From Lachnospiraceae bacterium (lineage in GTDB: Bacteria; Bacillota; Clostridia; Lachnospirales; Lachnospiraceae), in contig JAILOV010000074.1 in assembly GCA_024690605.1 (NCBI GenBank), positions 1 to 35,426 on the forward strand: a stretch of DNA of 35,426 nucleotides, written 5' to 3'. Below the pieces are notes generated by a model. The model had not been told where the DNA came from. It saw nothing but the letters and a program-made list of their open reading frames with translations, and did not search any database. The position numbers and the translations under genes were made by a program. Below, one piece after another: positions 22,923 through 30,855 of this stretch (its first letter is position 1; the number at the start of each line of letters is the position of its first letter).

Positions 22923-25511
22923 TCAGGCATTCTTCTCCGCTTCGGCGATCCACAGTGTCACCTTGAACAGATCCCCGTCGATATCGATCCGCATCTCTCC
23001 GCCCTGCGCACGGATCAGGCTCTGCGCGATGGAAAGGCCGAGTCCGGAACCTTCGCTGGTCCGAGACTCATCTCCGCGGATGAACCGCTCGGTCAGTTCG
23101 CCCGGATCGACATGCAGTTCGTTTTCCGAGACATTGCGGATCGAAAAGACGGCGTCCCGCTTTCCTTCCGCGTTCCTGTCGGAAAACGCCAGATCCAGAT
23201 AGATGCGCGTGTTCGGCATCGCGTATTTGGCTGCGTTTCCAAAGAGATTTTCCATCACGCGCCACAGATGATGGGAATCCGCCTGAACGAAAACCGGCTC
23301 CTTCGGTGTCCGGAAAACAGGGGTAAGCCCCCTTTCGCCGAACTTTTCGTCAAATTCCCCCAGCGTCTGATGAACGAATTCAACCAGATCAAGCTTCACC
23401 GGTTCGATCTCGATCGCGCCGGAAGAGATCTTGGAGGCCTCGACGAGATCCTCGGTCAGGCGCTTTAACTGCTGCGATTTTTCCTCCAGCACACGCAGAT
23501 ATTCCGTCGCTTTTTCTCCTTTGAACTCCTCTCTCTTCAGAAGATCGACATAGTTGATGATGGATGTCAGGGGTGTCTTAATATCATGGGATACATTGGT
23601 GATCAGCTCGGCCTTCATTCGCTCGTCCTGCATGCTGGTGTTGACCGCCTGCTTGATCCCTTCACCGATGGCATTCACGGCGACAGCCATACGTCTGTTC
23701 TCGCCTCTGAGATCATCCGTGCGAAGCGTTGTTCCAGTCTCTCCCGCGTTGATCCGCTCAATTCCCTCAATGATCTCACGACGACGGATCCCTGTCTGAT
23801 AGATCACAAAGCCGACTGCCAGATCCAGCGCACAGATAAAGATCAGGATCGGCACGCCGAACGGAGAACGCCGGTAGAACAGAATGACCGTCGGCACCAG
23901 ATTGATCAGGACAAAGCACACATAAGGCAACCAGGTCGTCAGTGCGAGATTGGTGTGAGCGGCCGTAAACCGGATCATTCGTTCCAATCCGCGAAATGCG
24001 CGCACCGACAGGCAGTCTCCGGCAAGTCTTCCCGCCTTGTGTTTCCGCACAAGAGAGAGGATCCCGCAGGACACCACGGAAGAAATCAAGACAGCACGTG
24101 CGGTTTTGATCACCTCATCAAACTGCGGCAGGTTTTGCAGATCAGCCGGCAGATAGACGGTAAGGCGGAATACGCTGTAAATCGCAATGCCGATAAATGC
24201 GAACAGGATCAAGAGCAGCTCGGTAGGCAGACGGTCAAAGGAATAGAGACGGATCCCGGCAGCTTTTTCTTTCTTTGATTCCGCTGCCGGCACAACATGT
24301 CCCGCGAGGAGCATGCGCACGACAAGCAGGATAAACCAGGCGACCGCAAAGATCGCAGCCATCAGGCGGATTGCTTGTGAAGCCGGGATATAGCGCTGTG
24401 ACTGCTCACGTCCCGCTGAAAAATCATCGGCGATCCCCTGCGCATTCAGATCCGCACCTGCCCAGACACGGATCTGATCGGGATAAAAGGCCTGGAGTGT
24501 CTGGTTGAACATCCCGCGGACCGTCTTTTCATCAATGAGAAGGCCTTCCGTGCGATAGGTGAGATCATAAGGGCAGTAATACAGGAAGCTGCCGTAGCCG
24601 GAAAAACATGCGTCAATGCTCGCCGCATCCGCACCGTACAGCTCGGGAACATTGGTATAGATCTCCTGTCTCCCGCCGATGGAACGAATGATATAGTAGC
24701 GCATCGCGGAATGATCTGTGCGGTAATAGTCCTTCAGATCCTGATATTTTTCATAATCCGAAGCGATATCCTGCGCGGCCTGCGTAACATTGGCACAGAG
24801 CGCCTGATAGGCGTCCCATTCCGAAACGAGATTTTCAATACTCTTTCCGTCGACCGTCCGGTAACGGTTGATGAGAATACTGTGCTCTTCTGTCTCATCC
24901 GAGGCATAGGGATTGTCATAGAAGACATATCCCTCACTGATCGGTGTTTCCGTTCCGGAAGGATTGCTCACGGTCTCGATGTTACCGTCGATCATGGCGT
25001 TCAGATAACTGTTCATGCCGCCGGAAAGACTGTTGTTGATGATATGAGTCCAGGTGTTCTGTTCGGCAAGAAACCGGGAGACCTGAAGCGCACTCATGTC
25101 CCTTGTTTCATATTCGAATCCGTTCTGTGCCCACTTGATCAGGCTTCCGACGGGATAACGCGCCGTGATATAATAATCGGGAAGTGTCGTGCCGCGGTTG
25201 ACAAAAGCAGTCGTGTCAACGATCTTCTCTCCGTCATAGTTCCCGCCGTTTTCAAGGACCGAACAGATGGCGACATGATCAGAGATCTCCGCCAGATTGT
25301 TGGCAAAGATATTGTTGAAAAGACCGGACTCTTCAAAGCTTCTCGATCTGTCCGATTCCCAGAGCGCATAGGAACGCTCCCCTTCGGGTCCCGGCAGCAC
25401 CACGCTCTGCCCGACGCTGTTGATCAGCACGCAGACCATGAACGCACCGGCAAATAAGTGCTGTACGGCGGCCAGAATGGCTGCTTTATTTCTGCTGATG
25501 GATTTCTTCAT
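22923..25511 (-). CDS. Sensor histidine kinase with large extracytoplasmic domain
   Basis: This 862-residue protein has an N-terminal membrane helix (about 12-35) and a large extracytoplasmic sensor region to about residue 380. Several membrane helices follow (for example AAIFAVAWFILLVVRML and LPYVCFVLINLVPTVILFY), then a cytoplasmic kinase. The dimerisation/phosphoacceptor box is NVSHDIKTPLTSI with His642. The ATPase has the N box LFGNAAKYAMPN and the G box EGSGLGLSIAQSLI. The stimulus is unknown; the ectodomain is not one I recognise. It follows the response regulator by 30 bp with GGAGAGG before the ATG, so the pair is one transcript. Confidence 0.93.
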   Translation of the reverse strand: MKKSISRNKAAILAAVQHLFAGAFMVCVLINSVGQSVVLPGPEGERSYALWESDRSRSFEESGLFNNIFANNLAEISDHVAICSVLENGGNYDGEKIVDTTAFVNRGTTLPDYYITARYPVGSLIKWAQNGFEYETRDMSALQVSRFLAEQNTWTHIINNSLSGGMNSYLNAMIDGNIETVSNPSGTETPISEGYVFYDNPYASDETEEHSILINRYRTVDGKSIENLVSEWDAYQALCANVTQAAQDIASDYEKYQDLKDYYRTDHSAMRYYIIRSIGGRQEIYTNVPELYGADAASIDACFSGYGSFLYYCPYDLTYRTEGLLIDEKTVRGMFNQTLQAFYPDQIRVWAGADLNAQGIADDFSAGREQSQRYIPASQAIRLMAAIFAVAWFILLVVRMLLAGHVVPAAESKKEKAAGIRLYSFDRLPTELLLILFAFIGIAIYSVFRLTVYLPADLQNLPQFDEVIKTARAVLISSVVSCGILSLVRKHKAGRLAGDCLSVRAFRGLERMIRFTAAHTNLALTTWLPYVCFVLINLVPTVILFYRRSPFGVPILIFICALDLAVGFVIYQTGIRRREIIEGIERINAGETGTTLRTDDLRGENRRMAVAVNAIGEGIKQAVNTSMQDERMKAELITNVSHDIKTPLTSIINYVDLLKREEFKGEKATEYLRVLEEKSQQLKRLTEDLVEASKISSGAIEIEPVKLDLVEFVHQTLGEFDEKFGERGLTPVFRTPKEPVFVQADSHHLWRVMENLFGNAAKYAMPNTRIYLDLAFSDRNAEGKRDAVFSIRNVSENELHVDPGELTERFIRGDESRTSEGSGLGLSIAQSLIRAQGGEMRIDIDGDLFKVTLWIAEAEKNA

Positions 25512-25541
25512 GTTCCTCTCCTTCCGGATCCTGTTTTTCGA

Positions 25542-26264
25542 TCATTCCGTCATGTTCTCGATCTTGTATCCGACACCCCAGACCACTTTGAGATAGCGCG
25601 GTTCCCTCGGATTGATCTCGATCTTCTCGCGGATGTGCCGGATGTGAACGGCAACCGTATTGTCCGCACCGATCGCTTCTTCATTCCAGATCTGTTCATA
25701 GATCTGTTCGATCGAGTATACTTTTCCTTTGTTTTTCAGCAGGAACACAAGGATCTGATACTCGATCGGTGTCAGCTTCACCGCTTCGCCGTCAACACGC
25801 ACCTCCTTGGCGTCGTCGTCAACGATAAGTCCGCCGGCCTGATAGACATGCTCACCTGCGTCCGTCCCGGCACTTCCCAGTTTCTTGTACCGGCGGAGAT
25901 TGGATTTGACACGTGCGACCAGTTCCAGCGGATTGAACGGTTTGGGCACATAATCATCGGCACCGGCATTGAGTCCCAGGATCTTGTCAGCGTCCTCCGT
26001 TTTTGCCGAGAGAAAGATGACCGGTATGGTCGAGAACTCGCGGATCTTCATTGTCAGATGGATCCCGTCCAGCTTCGGCATCATCACGTCCAGGATCGCA
26101 AGATCGATACCGCCCTGCCTTACGGCCTTCAATGCTTCTTCCCCGTTATAAGCCTTGATCACATCAAAGCCTTCCTGCAGCAGATAGATCTCGATCGCAT
26201 CGACGATCGCCCTGTCGTCATCACAGACCAGGATCACGTTTTTTTCGTTTTCCGACTGCGCCAT
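25542..26264 (-). CDS. OmpR/PhoB-family response regulator
   Basis: This 240-residue regulator has a receiver domain with acidic pocket CDDD (14-17), phospho-acceptor Asp59 (LAILDVMMPK), a Thr/Ser switch region (IFLSAK) and a conserved Lys (VPKPF). A winged-helix DNA-binding domain ends VAVHIRHIREKIE...VWGVGYKIE. I chose ATG 26264, preceded by GGAGG eight bases upstream, rather than an in-frame codon at 26288. It is co-transcribed with the histidine kinase at 22923-25511. An inverted repeat just upstream (26306-26340) may be its own binding site. Confidence 0.93.
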   Translation of the reverse strand: MAQSENEKNVILVCDDDRAIVDAIEIYLLQEGFDVIKAYNGEEALKAVRQGGIDLAILDVMMPKLDGIHLTMKIREFSTIPVIFLSAKTEDADKILGLNAGADDYVPKPFNPLELVARVKSNLRRYKKLGSAGTDAGEHVYQAGGLIVDDDAKEVRVDGEAVKLTPIEYQILVFLLKNKGKVYSIEQIYEQIWNEEAIGADNTVAVHIRHIREKIEINPREPRYLKVVWGVGYKIENMTE

Positions 26265-26305
26265 CACATATTCCTCCTGTAAGCACATTCCTATTAAATC
26301 ATGGA

Positions 26306-26340
26306 AATCTTAAGAGCCGTTCACGGATATTATTAAGATT
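26306..26340 (-). promoter_or_regulatory. Inverted repeat upstream of the response regulator gene
   Basis: AATCTTAA (26306-26313) and TTAAGATT (26333-26340) are perfect inverted copies separated by 19 bases, in an AT-rich 78-base gap between yraN and the response regulator. The spacing puts the arms on one face of the helix at about 2.5 turns, suitable for a dimeric regulator. A promoter is not clear here. Confidence 0.35.
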
Positions 26341-26342
26341 TG

Positions 26343-26720
26343 TTAAAGATGACAGAAAAAAGCATTTTGAAACCATTGGATGCGGACCGGTTCACCCGGC
26401 GGCGCATTCAGCGTGATCACGTCGAAACGGACCGGCGTATCAAAGGAGTAGCCGAAGCGCCTGAGATAAAAGGCCGCCGCACGACTGATCCGCTGCTGCT
26501 TGCGAAGGCTCACGGCTTCCGCCGCGGAACCGAAGCGATCGCCGGTCCGATATTTCACTTCGACAAAGACCAGATATTTCCCGTCCCGGACGATCAAGTC
26601 GATCTCGCCGGAGCGGCAGGTGAAATTCCTTGTCACAAACCGGACGCCGTTACGCAGCAGGTATTCCAGCGCCATCTCTTCGTATTTTGCGCCGATGGCA
26701 CGTTTGTTCATTGTGGGCAA
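26343..26720 (-). CDS. UPF0102/YraN-family nuclease-fold protein
   Basis: This 125-residue protein has the YraN pattern AKYEEMALEYLLRNGVRFVTRNF, the nuclease-fold residues SGEIDLIVRDGKYLVFVEVKYR (Glu, Asp and Glu-x-Lys), and KQQRISRAAAFYLRRFG. The family has a restriction-endonuclease-like fold; its role is not settled. A TTG start at 26720 has AGGAG eight bases upstream, while the ATG at 26711 is 17 bases away from it, so TTG is favoured. In many clostridia yraN sits beside rnhB. Here the two are separated by about 4 kb that includes the AT-rich lipoprotein cassette. Confidence 0.9.
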   Translation of the reverse strand: MPTMNKRAIGAKYEEMALEYLLRNGVRFVTRNFTCRSGEIDLIVRDGKYLVFVEVKYRTGDRFGSAAEAVSLRKQQRISRAAAFYLRRFGYSFDTPVRFDVITLNAPPGEPVRIQWFQNAFFCHL

Positions 26721-26744
26721 TTTCGGTACTCCTTTAAGATTTTA

Positions 26745-26762
26745 TGCTTCTCATGCGACAGG
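26745..26762 (-). repeat. 18-bp repeat, left copy (inverted relative to 28608-28625)
   Basis: The minus-strand sequence CCTGTCGCATGAGAAGCA is identical to the plus-strand sequence at 28608-28625. The two copies face each other across the lipoprotein gene. Confidence 0.6.
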
Positions 26763-26779
26763 GAATCGGATGATGAATC

Positions 26780-26815
26780 AAAAAGTCTGTAACCGGTATA
26801 AACCGGCTACAGACT
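26780..26815 (-). terminator. Rho-independent terminator of the lipoprotein gene
   Basis: On the minus strand, a 13-pair stem joins AGTCTGTAGCCGG and CCGGTTACAGACT (one G-U pair) around the loop TTTATA, followed by TTTTTG. It lies about 25 bases after the lipoprotein stop codon. Confidence 0.88.
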
Positions 26816-26839
26816 CTCCTCCTTATTTGCTATAATCCC

Positions 26840-28309
26840 CTATCTGAGCGCTCCGATCATAATGCTTGCATTCTCGTCAAACACTGTTTTCCAAGGATCA
26901 AAAAGTGTGTTCGGATCAAGGCTTCCCCGCATTGTAAAGGCAAGTTCGATATCGCCATCCGTTTGAGCGGAGCTGGTTTTGTACTCCATGAGAGCATCAC
27001 GGATCGGTATGACCAAAACACGGTTCGAGTGTGCGGATGCCTTCAGACGGAATCCGGCTCCTCCCATGTTTGTGGTATCAATTCCGGTTAAACCATATTG
27101 AAACATGGTTAATGCGATGCCGTTCGCCATAAATTCGCTGAATTCCACTTGATAAATGTCATCGGTGGAATTCTCGATCAGCAGAACAAGATTTTCATCC
27201 TGCGTATATGCTTTAACACTCACCGAATCATCCTTATGAAGAATCGTCTCATTGCCTGTTATCGCACCGATCTCCTTGGCGGGGGTGTTTGATGTAAAGG
27301 AGAAGGATTCCAATTCGGCGAGATTCTTTGTACTCATAAGTATATCCATGCTTCCAATGGAATCAAGACCCAAAGCAATAAGGCTGCTAAGATCGGCATT
27401 CAACACAACTTCATCAGTCTTACCCGGCGCAACGGAGATCGTTCTTCTGTCCTTGGCTTTGTCATATTCACCCATTTCATCTCCGACAGTATAGCCGTTT
27501 ACTCTGTCGATATAACCCATGATCATGATCGCATTGGGATCCTGAAGTGTTTCCGCGTCATTTTCGGATCCCACTGTCTTTGCCTTTTTGTTCTCCACTG
27601 TGAATTTTGCAGACAGAAAATTCGATGTTGATACATTGGTTTCTCCCGTAAACACGATCTTCATGTCATCCGTGTCTGCCAGGATCATCTCACCAAAAGT
27701 GGGCTCCGGTCTGGAAACCGGGCCATACAGAGAAGTGTATACAGGGAATTGTCCGTTGACCAGTTCTATCTCGTTCCCATTCTCAGTCCTGAAGAGTTGA
27801 ACCGCGATATCGATCACAGACAGATCCGCATTCTTTCCCTTGCCATGAATGGTCTCATCCGACATTTCCACGTTGACCGTTATATCTCCGCCCGGTGAAT
27901 CCGGAGAATATCTCTTTGTGGGATCCGTAAACATTGCCATGGAAGAAGCATAGGCATCTGCGCTTAGCGTTTCATCATGCTTTTTATTGTGAATGATGAT
28001 ATCCATGGTAAGATTACCGCCGGGCGTGTATTCCAGATTTGAAGCAGTTACAGAGGCTTCGGAAATATCAAGCAAAAGCTGTTCCTCCATTGTGGGGATT
28101 TCGTCTGCTGCGGGTTTGTCAGCATTTTCTGTTTTTGTATCATTTTCCTGCTTGTCTTTTGCAGGCGTGGCCTTCTCGTCCGCTTCTGCATCAACAGCAG
28201 CTTCTGTTCCCTGATTCTGCATAGTTTCCGTTTTTCCACAGGAGGTCAGTGAAAGCAAAGCAACAACAGCCAATGTAAAAATGTGCCAACCGGGATTTTT
28301 CTTTTTCAT
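26840..28309 (-). CDS. Secreted lipoprotein of unknown function, AT-richer than neighbours
   Basis: This 489-residue protein starts with a lysine-rich signal sequence and the lipobox LTSC (Cys24 in the chosen numbering), so it should be a membrane-anchored lipoprotein. Residues about 25-75 form a linker rich in Ala, Glu, Lys and Asp. The remainder looks like beta-rich repeated domains (for example VTASNLEYTPGGNLTMDIIIHN, VFTGETNVSTSNFLSAKFTVEN), resembling the immunoglobulin-like ectodomains of lachnospiral lipoproteins, but I cannot name a family. The ATG at 28309 follows AAGAGG at six bases. GC content is visibly lower than in adjacent genes. It has its own promoter and terminator and is bracketed by the 18-bp inverted repeats, which together suggest acquisition. 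Confidence 0.85.
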   Translation of the reverse strand: MKKKNPGWHIFTLAVVALLSLTSCGKTETMQNQGTEAAVDAEADEKATPAKDKQENDTKTENADKPAADEIPTMEEQLLLDISEASVTASNLEYTPGGNLTMDIIIHNKKHDETLSADAYASSMAMFTDPTKRYSPDSPGGDITVNVEMSDETIHGKGKNADLSVIDIAVQLFRTENGNEIELVNGQFPVYTSLYGPVSRPEPTFGEMILADTDDMKIVFTGETNVSTSNFLSAKFTVENKKAKTVGSENDAETLQDPNAIMIMGYIDRVNGYTVGDEMGEYDKAKDRRTISVAPGKTDEVVLNADLSSLIALGLDSIGSMDILMSTKNLAELESFSFTSNTPAKEIGAITGNETILHKDDSVSVKAYTQDENLVLLIENSTDDIYQVEFSEFMANGIALTMFQYGLTGIDTTNMGGAGFRLKASAHSNRVLVIPIRDALMEYKTSSAQTDGDIELAFTMRGSLDPNTLFDPWKTVFDENASIMIGALR

Positions 28310-28343
28310 CCTCAACCTCTTTCGAAACGAGTATTGATTGCGA

Positions 28344-28361
28344 CCGGAATATGTATTCCAG
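28344..28361 (-). promoter_or_regulatory. Palindrome between promoter and lipoprotein gene, possible operator
   Basis: CTGGAATACATATTCCGG (minus strand) is symmetric except at one pair and lies about 20 bases after the -10 box at 28383-28388, where a repressor could block initiation. No matching regulator is coded nearby. Confidence 0.35.
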
Positions 28362-28382
28362 CCTTATTCCTTAAACGAAAAC

Positions 28383-28411
28383 ACTATATCACAGAAAAAG
28401 CACTATTTCAA
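28383..28411 (-). promoter_or_regulatory. Promoter of the lipoprotein gene
   Basis: The minus strand shows TTGAAA (28406-28411), 17 bases, then TATAGT (28383-28388) in an AT-rich stretch. The leader to the ATG at 28309 is about 65-70 bases. Confidence 0.72.
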
Positions 28412-28444
28412 TTTCAGTAAATAATACGCATCGTGAACGGGATT

Positions 28445-28487
28445 GCGGGTAAAAAGACCTCCTTTTGATCAACTGTCTTTACCCCGC
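28445..28487. other. Hairpin between palindrome and lipoprotein promoter
   Basis: The plus strand pairs GCGGGTAAA..GAC (28445-28456) with GTCTTTACCCCGC (28475-28487), leaving a loop with TTGATCAA. It has no U-run after the stem on either strand, so it is not a good terminator. Together with the palindrome it fills the stretch of about 330 bases without a gene. Confidence 0.4.
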
Positions 28488-28496
28488 TTCGAATGT

Positions 28497-28614
28497 CGAC
28501 AGGTTCCCTAAGCGGAGCCTGTTTCAGCGTCGGTACTTAGACTGCGTATCTCAGCAGGCTTAGTACCGCTACGCTGAAACTGGAGCGAGAGCGGATCCGC
28601 GTGGGAACCTGTCG
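28497..28614. repeat. 118-bp imperfect palindrome (candidate structured RNA or miniature repeat element)
   Basis: Nested inverted arms: CGACAGGTTCCC (28497-28508) with GGGAACCTGTCG (28603-28614); GCGGA (28512-28516) with TCCGC (28596-28600); GTTTCAGCGT (28521-28530) with ACGCTGAAAC (28571-28580); GGTAC (28532-28536) with GTACC (28563-28567). The apex is about 26 bases. No coding frame of note crosses it. It lies downstream of ylqH, so it could be transcribed with that operon. Confidence 0.65.
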
Positions 28615-28625
28615 CATGAGAAGCA
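28608..28625 (+). repeat. 18-bp repeat, right copy (inverted relative to 26745-26762)
   Basis: CCTGTCGCATGAGAAGCA on the plus strand overlaps the outer arm of the 118-bp palindrome. A partial copy with the motif GCTTCGAATGTCGACAGG sits at the other edge (28486-28503), so three related copies occur around the lipoprotein gene. Confidence 0.6.
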
Positions 28626-28645
28626 AAGAGATGAGATAAGCGATA

Positions 28646-28975
28646 TTAAGATGGAAGTATATTGCCCTTCGCGCGGATCTTGTCCATGGCGTCCACGAAG
28701 ACCAGGATCTCCGCGACCACCTCGTAGAGCTCCGGCGGGATCATCTCCCCGATCTGGAGCCTCGACAGCGTGTCCGCGAGCTTATTGTCTTCGTGGATCG
28801 GAATGTCATGAACCTGCGCCTGCTCGATGATGCGGTCCGCGATGGCACCGCGACCGGTCGCGATGATGCGCGGCGCATCGTCCTGGCTGGGATCATAGCC
28901 AAGAGCGACTGCCTGCTTAATCTTTGGTTTTTCGCCGGGTTGATTCAAATCATGCCGCCTGTTCCTGTCCGTCAC
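28646..28975 (-). CDS. ylqH: FlhB C-terminal-domain-like protein (YlqH type)
   Basis: This 109-residue protein resembles the cytoplasmic C-terminal domain of FlhB alone: QAVALGYDPSQDDAPRIIATGRGAIADRIIEQAQVHDIPIHED followed by LADTLSRLQIGEMIPPELYEVVAEILVFV. No membrane domain is present, and the autocleavage motif NPTH of true FlhB is absent. YlqH of Bacillus occurs in the same rnhB operon position. GTG at 28975 overlaps the ylqG stop by four bases. Its cellular role is unsettled; a link to flagellar export has been shown in Bacillus-type proteins. Confidence 0.88.
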   Translation of the reverse strand: MTDRNRRHDLNQPGEKPKIKQAVALGYDPSQDDAPRIIATGRGAIADRIIEQAQVHDIPIHEDNKLADTLSRLQIGEMIPPELYEVVAEILVFVDAMDKIRAKGNILPS

Positions 28976-30855
28976 GCCAGTGCATCGAACGCGGTGTGAG
29001 ACAACGTGGAGATCCTGCCGAGATTGCCGTTGAGCATTTCCCTGACCGGCGCGTCCTCATCGATCATCTCTTCTTCCTGCAGATGCATTTTGGCCTCCAT
29101 ATTATAGCCGCGCTTTTCCAGTCGCTTGTTGAGGATATCGATATGCGCCATCAGAAAATCGATCATTTCGTCATCCGCGAGATAGAAATTGGTCTTCACA
29201 TTATTGTCACGCATCTTGACAAACACGTCGACCGGCCCCATGTGCTCCATGTCCAGATGCAGCACGGCGCTGACGGTTCCGTCCTCGTGCATGGCGTTCT
29301 TTTTGTTGGTGTAGACATAGAGATCGCCGTGCGTGTTCTGTCCGTTCATCTTCAGCGGCAGCTGCACATACTGAAACATATGGTTCAGGTCGTTCATGAA
29401 ATTCAGATTGTTCTGGAGCTGCTGAACGCTCTCCGACAGATGAGTCGCAGTCGCGCCGCTTCCGCCCGAAAGGATCTGGGTGAGGGTTTTCGTCTGGTTC
29501 TGCAGCCGGTCATAGAGATTCTGGACATGATCCTTTTGTGCGACATCCGATGGCTTAAGGAGCCAGTCTCTCGCGATCGCATCCTTCAGAAGCCCGCCCA
29601 TCTCCCTGGAGGAAAAGAGCTTCGTCCACAGACTGTCGGTCTTTGCATCAGAATGACCCGTTTTCTGCCATGCGTCGGCAAGCGCGCGCATGAGTTCCGT
29701 CTGCGCGCTGTTTTCCGAACCACCGTTCTGGGCGTTTGTGATCACTTCCTCGGGAATGTGCAACGCACGAAGAAGATCCGTGAACTGCTGTGTTCTTGCC
29801 GGGAGAGCCTCCGAAGAGGTTTCCGATGTCTTGCCGGCTTCGGCCAGTGCCTTCATCGCAGCCTCCAGAACATCGGAAGCGCCTTTATCGGTCGCAGGTG
29901 CGCTTACACTTGAATCGGCATTTGCCTTGCCGATCGCATCTAATAGTGCCTGACCGGCGTTCGGCACAGTGCCTTCCGGCAAAGGGGATGACTGTGCTTT
30001 TTGCGTGGCAGTTTTTTCCGTAGCGGTATTCGGGATATCAGGAGCCGGCTTTGCGGCTGCGTTTCCTTCCCCGAGTAGCGTATCCTCGGAGAAAACGGTG
30101 GTCGCGCCCGGAGCGGTCGAACCGGTTCCGTCCGCCGGTACATCCTGACCGCTGCCAAAGAGTTTCAAAAGATCGCCGTAAAGATCCAGAGCCCCTTTGT
30201 TATTACCGGAGGCATTCATCTCACGGAACGCATCCGGCAGCTCCTCCATGATCGAATCGATCGTGCCGGTCACCTGATGCTCAAAATTCTTGTAGTTTTC
30301 AAACTGCTCGATGTTCTCGGGACTTAAGGGAATGCCGAGGCTGGTCATCTGTACAACGCTCACGGCATGTCCCGGGTAGGCCATGACGCCGCGGTTCATG
30401 GAAAGAAGCGCGGACCGGTCGATGGACATGCCCTCACTCATCATCTCTCTCACCATGGCGGTCGCATCGGGTGTGGCATCAAGACCCGCCTGGGAAAGCG
30501 CTTTCATGCCGGAGAGATCGGCGGATGTGTTGGCATAAAGAGGACGGAGGGTCACGGCAGTCGTGTTGTCGGCGCCGCTCTTAACGGAAAAAGAGATGTC
30601 CTGGCCACTGGAAAGAGCCATGTTTCCGGAGATCCTGGCGTTGATCACGGCACCGCCTCCGAGATCCACCTGCGCTGTTCGACCGCCGTCCGCGTCGGAA
30701 GAAACAGAGAGCACCTTGCCCTGCAGGGTCTGCCCGTCCGTCAGTCTGGAGATCCGCTCCTGTCCGCGGGCAAGGGCGGCATCCTGTGCAGCGGTAGTCT
30801 GCTGGACACCGGTCGTCTGCTGTGCTCTGCCTGTTTGCGTGAGATGGCTGATCAT
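28972..30855 (-). CDS. ylqG: FliK-like hook-length-control protein (YlqG type)
   Basis: This 627-residue protein starts with a Gln/Thr/Ala-rich segment. An N-terminal OB-like part follows (GQTLQGKVLSVSSDADGGRTAQVDLGGGAVINARI). Then come a long low-complexity Ala/Ser/Thr/Glu region (about 230-400) and a C-terminal FliK-type domain (LNFMNDLNHMFQYVQLPLK, HGDLYVYTNKK, VLHLDMEHMGPVDVFVKM). It overlaps rnhB at its start (ATGA) and ylqH at its end (GTGA). In Bacillus the order rnhB-ylqG-ylqH is the same. The low-complexity middle makes family assignment rest on the two ends. Confidence 0.85.
   Translation of the reverse strand: MISHLTQTGRAQQTTGVQQTTAAQDAALARGQERISRLTDGQTLQGKVLSVSSDADGGRTAQVDLGGGAVINARISGNMALSSGQDISFSVKSGADNTTAVTLRPLYANTSADLSGMKALSQAGLDATPDATAMVREMMSEGMSIDRSALLSMNRGVMAYPGHAVSVVQMTSLGIPLSPENIEQFENYKNFEHQVTGTIDSIMEELPDAFREMNASGNNKGALDLYGDLLKLFGSGQDVPADGTGSTAPGATTVFSEDTLLGEGNAAAKPAPDIPNTATEKTATQKAQSSPLPEGTVPNAGQALLDAIGKANADSSVSAPATDKGASDVLEAAMKALAEAGKTSETSSEALPARTQQFTDLLRALHIPEEVITNAQNGGSENSAQTELMRALADAWQKTGHSDAKTDSLWTKLFSSREMGGLLKDAIARDWLLKPSDVAQKDHVQNLYDRLQNQTKTLTQILSGGSGATATHLSESVQQLQNNLNFMNDLNHMFQYVQLPLKMNGQNTHGDLYVYTNKKNAMHEDGTVSAVLHLDMEHMGPVDVFVKMRDNNVKTNFYLADDEMIDFLMAHIDILNKRLEKRGYNMEAKMHLQEEEMIDEDAPVREMLNGNLGRISTLSHTAFDALA

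Noticed and set aside
28924..29913. 329-codon open frame on the plus strand
   Set aside because: It is antisense to ylqG, which is supported by both its ends and operon overlaps.
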